The notes under the pieces are model-generated. The model ran no database searches. It had not been told where the DNA came from and saw only the letters and a program-made list of their open reading frames with translations. Shown piece after piece: positions 1 to 5,232 of a DNA stretch of 6,592 bases. Origin of the DNA: an uncultured Alistipes sp. (lineage in GTDB: Bacteria > Bacteroidota > Bacteroidia > Bacteroidales > Rikenellaceae); the NCBI GenBank assembly GCA_958449275.1, contig CAUDHE010000113.1, forward strand, positions 1 to 6,592, written 5' to 3'. The first letter of the stretch is position 1. Each line of letters starts with the position of its first letter. Made by a program: the position numbers and the translations under genes.

Positions 1-639
1 CCCGAAAACAAGGTCATCTTGGCGCAATACGACGCAAAACAGATATACTACTACCAGTTCTCGAACCGCGGCGAGACTTTCGACGTGGCCAACGACCCCG
101 CCATGCAGCTCTACAACGGCTACTTCGGCGGCGGCATGAACTCCATAGTATTTCAGGAGATGCGCGAGGCGCGGGCACTCGCCTACTCGGCTTCGGCCTA
201 CATGTCGACGGGTCTGAAGCGCAACGAGCCTTACACCTACTCGGCATTCATAGCCACGCAGAACGACAAGATGCAGCAGGCGGTGGAGGCATTCGAGCAG
301 ATCATAAACGAAATGCCCGAATCGCAGGCGGCGTTCGAACTGGCCAAACAGTCGCTGCTCGGCTCGATCGAGACGTCGCGCACCATAAAGAGTCAAGTGC
401 TCGACAGCTATTTGTCGAACGTAATCTGCAAAGGGCTGACGGAGGATCGCAACAAGGCCATATACGAGCAGGTGAAAAACCTGACGCTGGAGGATGTGAA
501 AGCCTACCAGCAGAAATGGGTGAAGGACCGAACCTACACCTACTCGATTCTGGGCGACAAGAACGATCTCGACATGAACTATCTCCGCACGCTCGGCCCC
601 GTGACCGAGGTGACGCAGGAGCAGATCTTCGGATATTGA
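1..639 (+). CDS. M16-family (insulinase-like) zinc metallopeptidase, C-terminal part (5' end outside window)
   Basis: The frame is open from base 1 (reading P-E-N-K-V-I-L) to a TGA at 637-639, so this is the last 212 residues of a longer protein; the TTG at base 19 is just an internal leucine codon. The visible part matches the last repeat of M16 peptidases: a glycine-rich turn (YFGGGMNS, about residues 41-48), then FQEMREARALAYSAS (about 51-65), which corresponds to the family's conserved 'F-x-E-x-R-E-x-x-x-L-A-Y' block. An alpha/beta tail ends in EQIFGY. The catalytic HxxEH zinc site of this family lies in the N-terminal domain and would be upstream of the window, so activity cannot be judged here. 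Large M16 proteins of Bacteroidota are usually exported and degrade peptides in the periplasm. The gene stands alone on this strand, faces the minus-strand operon, and is followed within 25 bases by its own terminator. Confidence 0.88.
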   Translation, partial: PENKVILAQYDAKQIYYYQFSNRGETFDVANDPAMQLYNGYFGGGMNSIVFQEMREARALAYSASAYMSTGLKRNEPYTYSAFIATQNDKMQQAVEAFEQIINEMPESQAAFELAKQSLLGSIETSRTIKSQVLDSYLSNVICKGLTEDRNKAIYEQVKNLTLEDVKAYQQKWVKDRTYTYSILGDKNDLDMNYLRTLGPVTEVTQEQIFGY

Positions 640-661
640 TAAAAATCGCTCTGCACGACAT

Positions 662-694
662 ACGGCAGTCCTCGAAAAGGGCTGCCGTTTTTTT
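662..694 (+). terminator. Intrinsic terminator of the M16 peptidase gene
   Basis: The arm ACGGCAGTCC (662-671) pairs with GGGCTGCCGT (679-688) over 10 base pairs with one G-T wobble; the adjoining T672-A678 can add an eleventh pair around a CGAAA loop. Seven T residues run from 688 to 694. The hairpin starts 22 bases after the peptidase stop codon. It has a T tract only in the + direction; read on the minus strand it has no adjacent U tract, so it does not look like a classical bidirectional terminator for the convergent operon. Confidence 0.9.
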
Positions 695-794
695 GTGTAT
701 CAGATATTATGCGAATGAGCCGCAGCCTACCCGCGGAAGCCTGCAACTCACTAACGTTCGAAAGCGGTCTTGGCAGGCTGACGCCCGAAAAACT
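695..794. other. Convergent intergenic spacer with one long-loop inverted repeat
   Basis: This stretch separates the + strand terminator from the stop codon of the last minus-strand gene. I see no gene in it. It holds a perfect 7-bp inverted repeat, AGCCTGC (738-744) with GCAGGCT (773-779), around a 28-base loop. Neither strand has a T tract behind it, so I cannot call it an intrinsic terminator. How the minus-strand operon ends is therefore unresolved; factor-dependent termination or read-through towards the peptidase gene are both possible. Confidence 0.5.
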
Positions 795-2207
795 CTACCT
801 GCCGCCGTACATATAGGCCCAAAAGCTGTCGGGATACATGGCGCATGCCTGCATGCGGCGGTCGGCATCCATTAATTCGACGAAACGTTCGAACTCTTTG
901 GCTCGAAGCGGATTCATGCGAAACATCTTCAATATATCCGGACTGCGGCGCGACAACAGCAGCAAAGCCTCCTCGTAATGACGCGGCAACGACCCCGAGG
1001 GCGAATAAACCCTGCCCGCCACGCTCGGAAACAGCTCCGCGAACCCGTCGAGATCCCTCGACGCCAGCAGACCGCACAACAGCATCTCGCCGCACTTGCG
1101 GTTTTCGGGATGCGCATGAAACAGACACGCCATATCGGTCAGCAGCGGCCTTTCGTTGCGCGCGCACGTCAATACGGCATCGTCCGCCGCGGCGGTTCGC
1201 TCGGACATCGAACGCGACAGATCGCCCATGCGGCTGCGCACCCAACTGCCGTGACACGACGAGTGCATCAGAACTCGCAAATATTTCTCGGCCGTCTCCG
1301 TTTCGCCCTGCCTCAGAAAAGCGTCGGTTATCCGTCGCATCGATCGGAACGAACAACCGAAAGTCGACAGACAGTTGAGCTGAAACAATTGGTGTATCGC
1401 CTCGTTGTCCAGCCCCAGACACTCGGCCAGCAGAGCATTGAAATTGCATCCTACCACATCGGTGCTGCCTGCGAAAAACATATCGTCGGCATCCGTGATA
1501 CCGTAACGGAACGCCTCCTCGGCCAGCCGCCCCGTCTCGATCAGCGCCAGCAACGCGTAACGCCGCCGTACGGGATCATCGGCCGACACCTCGGGCGTCA
1601 CGACATCCAAAATATCGTCCCACCGCCCCTCTTCGGCCATATGCTCGACGCGATGAATCCGCTCGCGGATGCGATATTCCCTGCACCCGAGCGACGAGGC
1701 CATGCCCGCGGCCAACAGCAAACAAGGCATCACGGCCCGCAGAATACACCATCGGCCGCACGTCGCAACAACCTCACGCCGCCGCACTGAGAGACACACC
1801 GCGAGTGCGACGACAGCCGAGCAGAGACACCACGCCAACGACCCCTCCAGATCGCGATAGCCGCCCTGCAATGCGACGAACACCGCCACGGGAACGAAAG
1901 TTGTCCACATCATACGGCCGCGTCCCAAACGCCACACTACCGTATCGGAACACGCCATCACCACCCATGCGAATAACGTTTGAAGCAACGCACCCAAAAC
2001 GGGCGAATGATAGAATTGCAGCAGAAACGCCCCCGCATATTTCAGAGCGCCCGACGGATAACGCACCTGCAAATGCAGGAAGTCGGGCAAGGTCGAGAAA
2101 TAGGAGACGCCCTCCATCCATCGCATGGTCTCGGGATAAGCCGCGATCCAAAATACGAACATGGCGGGCAAGAGCAACGCCGAATGAAGCAACAAGGTTC
2201 GTTTCAT
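795..2207 (-). CDS. Polytopic membrane protein with TPR-like periplasmic domain, DUF6057-like (copy B')
   Basis: Function unknown. The protein has 470 residues from ATG at 2205-2207. The frame continues upstream to 2267, but that would overlap the previous gene by 50 bases and hide the membrane-directed N-terminus; the paralogue also starts with the same M-K-[RK] sequence. Predicted membrane helices lie at about 5-24, 69-92, 99-115, 123-141 and 153-173. Positive charges at the N-terminus, at 93-98 and at 142-144 put those segments inside, which leaves residues about 175-470 in the periplasm. That part is helix-rich with repeat-like pairs (RERIHRVEHMAEEGRW at 181-196; RRRYALLALIETGRLAE at 214-230), reminiscent of TPR proteins. 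Shared landmarks with its paralogue are FSTLPDFLHLQV (37-48), FLLQFY (61-66), LPRHYEEALLLLS (407-419) and a C-terminal FWAYMY. From memory these fit the Bacteroidota family DUF6057. The periplasmic part is cysteine-rich; two or three of the cysteines (318, 378, probably 348) are shared with the paralogue. It is the last gene of the operon, 10 bases after A'. Confidence 0.8.
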   Translation of the reverse strand: MKRTLLLHSALLLPAMFVFWIAAYPETMRWMEGVSYFSTLPDFLHLQVRYPSGALKYAGAFLLQFYHSPVLGALLQTLFAWVVMACSDTVVWRLGRGRMMWTTFVPVAVFVALQGGYRDLEGSLAWCLCSAVVALAVCLSVRRREVVATCGRWCILRAVMPCLLLAAGMASSLGCREYRIRERIHRVEHMAEEGRWDDILDVVTPEVSADDPVRRRYALLALIETGRLAEEAFRYGITDADDMFFAGSTDVVGCNFNALLAECLGLDNEAIHQLFQLNCLSTFGCSFRSMRRITDAFLRQGETETAEKYLRVLMHSSCHGSWVRSRMGDLSRSMSERTAAADDAVLTCARNERPLLTDMACLFHAHPENRKCGEMLLCGLLASRDLDGFAELFPSVAGRVYSPSGSLPRHYEEALLLLSRRSPDILKMFRMNPLRAKEFERFVELMDADRRMQACAMYPDSFWAYMYGGR

Positions 2208-2217
2208 GACATTATCG

Positions 2218-3657
2218 TTATTTGAACAGCGCTCGCAACCCGCGGCGGGACAAACGCACCTCGCCACGCACGAACTCGGGAATATTGTACGATTTCATAC
2301 GCCACGCATTCTCGTCGGGATTGCGCTGCGGCAGCAGGAAAGGTTTTCCGCACGTTCCGTCGGGCGACACGGCGGCCACATACAGACGCGTGTAGCGACC
2401 GTCGTCGCGACGGCTCGCGAACACCGCCCAGCGGCCCGACGACGACCACGCATGACAACTCTCGGCCGCCGCGCTGTTCAGCGCCGACACGTCGACCGCC
2501 GAACCGTCGCGCAGATCGATCATTGCCAAATCGGCCTCCTCGTGCCACACGGGAAACGTTCCGAAATCGGCGAGAGCATACATCAGAAACCGTCCGTCGG
2601 GCGACACGCGCGGAAAAGAGACACTGCCGCCCTCGGTCCGCGAATTGCGTAGCGTGTCGATCCGCTCGCCCAATACGCCCGTCTCACGGTCGAACGACAC
2701 GCTCAACAGATCGTAATGCACCGACTCGCGGTCGAGAGGCATGCTCCGCGGCTCGGCCGAACAGAAATAGAGTCTGTCGCCGTCGGGCGACCATGCGGGA
2801 AATGTCTCCCACCGCTCGGCCGAGAAGAAACGGTCGTCGGTAAGCATCCGCCCCGTCCGGGTATCGTAAATCATCAGGTCGGAACTCTGGTCGTAAACCT
2901 CGATCGGCTGCCCGTGGCCTCCGAAAAAGGATTGCGCCGTGTCGTTGGACGAGAAAGCCACATAACGGCCGCGGGGATTCCACATGGGATATACGCCCTG
3001 ACGAAGGGGGGGGGTGGATGTCAGATCGACCTTATCCATACGCCCGTCGACCGCGAATACGGTTCCGCCGCCTTGCCCGCGCGCATGAAAAAGCATCTCG
3101 TCGGGCGAGTAGTCGCGGAAAGAGTGGCAGTTGACGCACCCCGCAGAGTTGACCGAATTGTCGACCAAAACTTCTTCGTCGAAGTTCGTCAGGTCGCGCT
3201 GGTAGATACCCATCTGCGACCATCCTTCGTACCCGGGCTCTATCAGACGGTAAACGACACGCTCGTCGATCGGATCGGGCGAGATACGGATTCGAAAAGG
3301 AGCATACCGCACCCCGTCGGGCTCCGACGCACTCCACGCCGACACTCGCGCCTCGACCTCGCCGCCGACAGCAGCGTCCAGCAACGCGCGCCATTTCTTC
3401 AAAGGTATGTCGATCGCGCCCTTGCGCCCCTCGGCGACCAAACATACCGCGCCGTCGAAAGCGAACTCGGCGCGGATGCGCTCCGCCCCGCGAATCTTGA
3501 AATTGAGCGGCGCGATGTTGCACGGCACCGTCACCTCCGCATAATCGGGATAGATCGGCGGCGCGTCATCGATCGTGCGTGCCGCATCCCCCGCGCCGCA
3601 TCCGCACGAGAGCAACGCGGCAGAGGCCAGTATGGTTGCTAAATATCCGATATTCAT
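2218..3657 (-). CDS. Heme c-motif lipoprotein with TolB/PD40-like beta-propeller (copy A')
   Basis: The protein has 479 residues. The start ATG at 3655-3657 is the first Met before a signal sequence: hydrophobic residues 4-16 end in a lipobox-like L-L-S-C with Cys18, so it is probably a periplasm-facing or outer-membrane lipoprotein. Residues about 40-135 look like a beta-rich N-terminal domain. A single covalent heme motif, CVNCH, sits at 174-178. PD40/TolB-like strands follow: NPRGRYVAFSS (227-237), WSPDGDRLYFCS (289-300), VSPDGRFLMYA (351-361) and WSSSGRWAVFASRR (404-417), giving at least four propeller blades. Met188 and His191, just after the heme motif and conserved in the paralogue, are possible distal heme ligands (inference). 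Related Bacteroidota proteins are sometimes labelled 'cytochrome c biosynthesis' or 'TolB-like'; nothing here shows a role in cytochrome assembly or in the Tol system. The gene lies 20 bases after B and 10 bases before B'. A run of nine C residues interrupts the region before the first blade. The true function is unknown. Confidence 0.85.
   Translation of the reverse strand: MNIGYLATILASAALLSCGCGAGDAARTIDDAPPIYPDYAEVTVPCNIAPLNFKIRGAERIRAEFAFDGAVCLVAEGRKGAIDIPLKKWRALLDAAVGGEVEARVSAWSASEPDGVRYAPFRIRISPDPIDERVVYRLIEPGYEGWSQMGIYQRDLTNFDEEVLVDNSVNSAGCVNCHSFRDYSPDEMLFHARGQGGGTVFAVDGRMDKVDLTSTPPLRQGVYPMWNPRGRYVAFSSNDTAQSFFGGHGQPIEVYDQSSDLMIYDTRTGRMLTDDRFFSAERWETFPAWSPDGDRLYFCSAEPRSMPLDRESVHYDLLSVSFDRETGVLGERIDTLRNSRTEGGSVSFPRVSPDGRFLMYALADFGTFPVWHEEADLAMIDLRDGSAVDVSALNSAAAESCHAWSSSGRWAVFASRRDDGRYTRLYVAAVSPDGTCGKPFLLPQRNPDENAWRMKSYNIPEFVRGEVRLSRRGLRALFK
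3006..3014 (-). repeat. C9 homopolymer inside A' coding sequence
   Basis: Nine G residues on the + strand read as nine C residues in the coding strand, spanning the codons for T215-P216-P217-L218. The frame here is correct: the protein aligns without a gap to the paralogue A on both sides, and A has no such run. Loss of one C would lead to a TGA after about 45 codons; gain of one C would enter a frame that ends at 2684. Either slip would separate the heme motif from most of the propeller. Confidence 0.9.
3124..3138 (-). other. CXXCH c-type heme attachment site of A'
   Basis: Read on the minus strand these 15 bases encode C-V-N-C-H (residues 174-178). The flanking residues N-S-V-N-x-x-G before it and S-F-x-D-Y-S-P-D after it are conserved in the paralogue, which argues for a real heme site and against a chance match. 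Covalent attachment would need the periplasmic cytochrome c maturation machinery, which is not in this window. Confidence 0.8.
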
Positions 3658-3677
3658 ACGAATCGATAATTACGAAA

Positions 3678-5177
3678 CTACTCGCAATAGAGGTACGACC
3701 AAAAACTGTTCGGCCAGTTCTGTTTCACGGCTCCGCGGAGCCCCTTGTTCATGAATTGCGAAAAACGGCCGAATTCGCGCGTTCGCGCGGGATTTATCGT
3801 AAAACGGCCCGCCAGTTCGGGATTACGCAACGAAATAAGCAGCAACGCCTCTTCGTAATGCGCGGGCAAAGGCTCAGCATCGGCGTAAAATCGCGGAGCG
3901 AACTCGGCGAACATGGTCTCGAAATCGTCCAAAAGCCCGGCCGCAAGGAATCCGCAAAGCAGCATATCGACATATTTGCGATTCTCGGGTTCGGCTTTCG
4001 ACAGATTATACATATCCATCAATATCGGGGCCTCCGCCTGCGAACCTACACACAGGTCGCCCGCCGCAAACGCTTCGGGGCGCACCGCCCCCGACTTCAG
4101 GTCGTCGAGCATCGTCATGCGCGAGCGTACCCAAGGACCGTTGCAAGCCGAACGGCTCAGAACGGTCAGATACTTCTCGGCCAGCACCGCATCGCCCTGA
4201 CGCAGGCAGGCATCGGCAATCCGCCGCAAAGTACGGAACGAAAAACCGAACACGGAGTGCTCGTTGAGCAAATACATCGTATGTATCACCTCGTTGTCGA
4301 TACCCAAATTCTCGTAAAACAACGAATTGAAATATATGCCGACGAAATCGTCGCTGTGCGGAAAGAAGAAATCGTCGGGCGATTCCACGCCGTACTCGAA
4401 CATGCGGTCGGCCAACTGCCCCGACTCCGACAGAGCCAGCAATGCGTAACGCCGACGCACGGGATCCTCGGCCGCCGCCTCGGGCGTGACTATCTCCAGC
4501 AGACGATCCCACTCCTTCGCCTCGGCCAGATGCTCGACCCTGTGAATGCGTTCGCGAACGAGGCACTCCTTATCGGCATAAGAGGTACAGATGCCGACGA
4601 GCAGTATCGCACACGGCAGCACGTAACGACAAACGGCATTCACCGCACCCGCATACGACCGACGCTTCCGGACTTTCGCATCGCGTCCACGCTTCACGGG
4701 TTTGACCTCCGCGTCCTCGGGAGCGCGGAACGCATCCTCGTCGGGACGACGCACCGAGATGCGCAGCACGACGGCGACAACCACGGCCCACAGACACCAC
4801 AACAGCGATTTTTCCAGATCACGGTAACCGCACTGCAAGGCTACGAATACCGCCACGGGAACGAACGCCGTCCACATAAGCCGCTCGCGCCGCAGCAGAC
4901 GGTAAACCGCCGTGTCGGCGCACACCAGAACGATCCACGCAAACAGAGCCTGCAACAGCGCTCCGACGACGGGCCACCGATAGAATTGCAGCAGGAAAGC
5001 TCCCGCATACTTAACCGCGTCGGCAGGCAAACGCACCTGAAGATGCAGGAAGTCGGGCAGCGTGCTGAAGAACGAATACTCTTCCATCCACCTCATGGTG
5101 TGCGGATAAGCCGTCAGCCAAAACAGAAACAGCAACGGCACGGCAACAGCCGAATGGGTCGTAATTATCTTTTTCAT
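3678..5177 (-). CDS. Polytopic membrane protein with TPR-like periplasmic domain, DUF6057-like (copy B)
   Basis: Function unknown; paralogue of B'. The protein has 499 residues from ATG at 5175-5177, with a K-K N-terminus running into the first membrane helix, so the start is clear. Predicted helices lie at about 7-23, 69-92, 101-117, 124-141 and 181-200, followed by about 300 residues predicted to be periplasmic by the positive-inside rule. Conserved blocks are FSTLPDFLHLQV (37-48), RERIHRVEHLAE (208-219), DPVRRRYALLAL (238-249), WVRSRM (349-354), LPAHYEEALLL (437-447) and a C-terminal FWSYLY. In the block at 208-267, 38 of 60 residues match B' (hand count). The cytoplasmic loop between helices 4 and 5 is about 26 residues longer than in B', first acidic (P-D-E-D, about 145-156) and then strongly basic (K-R-G-R to K-R-R, about 162-173). 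It lies 55 bases after A and 20 bases before A'. The likely partner is the neighbouring heme propeller protein (inference from the repeated pairing). Confidence 0.8.
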   Translation of the reverse strand: MKKIITTHSAVAVPLLFLFWLTAYPHTMRWMEEYSFFSTLPDFLHLQVRLPADAVKYAGAFLLQFYRWPVVGALLQALFAWIVLVCADTAVYRLLRRERLMWTAFVPVAVFVALQCGYRDLEKSLLWCLWAVVVAVVLRISVRRPDEDAFRAPEDAEVKPVKRGRDAKVRKRRSYAGAVNAVCRYVLPCAILLVGICTSYADKECLVRERIHRVEHLAEAKEWDRLLEIVTPEAAAEDPVRRRYALLALSESGQLADRMFEYGVESPDDFFFPHSDDFVGIYFNSLFYENLGIDNEVIHTMYLLNEHSVFGFSFRTLRRIADACLRQGDAVLAEKYLTVLSRSACNGPWVRSRMTMLDDLKSGAVRPEAFAAGDLCVGSQAEAPILMDMYNLSKAEPENRKYVDMLLCGFLAAGLLDDFETMFAEFAPRFYADAEPLPAHYEEALLLISLRNPELAGRFTINPARTREFGRFSQFMNKGLRGAVKQNWPNSFWSYLYCE

Positions 5178-5195
5178 AACGACTTGTATCTTGTC

Positions 5196-5207
5196 ATTAG
5201 TACTAAT
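5196..5207. promoter_or_regulatory. 12-bp perfect palindrome between A and B (possible operator or processing site)
   Basis: ATTAGTACTAAT reads the same on both strands and sits inside the 55-base gap between A and B, the longest gap in the operon. No Bacteroidota-type promoter (TAnnTTTG with an upstream TTTG) is visible in the gap. Some palindromes of this length are expected by chance in a window this size, so the regulatory reading is weak. Confidence 0.2.
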
Positions 5208-5232
5208 CAGGCAACAGGTCCGCGACAGCCTG

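Noticed and set aside
738..779. Inverted repeat AGCCTGC/GCAGGCT as a terminator for the minus-strand operon
   Set aside because: The loop is 28 bases and no T tract follows on the minus strand.
978..1790. A 270-codon open frame on the + strand opposite B'
   Set aside because: In codon register with B' and explained by avoidance of TTA, CTA and TCA; the sequence is low in hydrophobic structure and unlike any family I know.
2205..2267. Upstream start for B' giving 20 extra residues
   Set aside because: The extension overlaps A' coding sequence and has no counterpart in B; the ATG at 2207 gives a membrane-targeted N-terminus matching the paralogue.
2716..3642. A 308-codon open frame on the + strand opposite A'
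   Set aside because: Same codon-register shadow effect; the sense strand encodes a lipoprotein with heme and propeller motifs.
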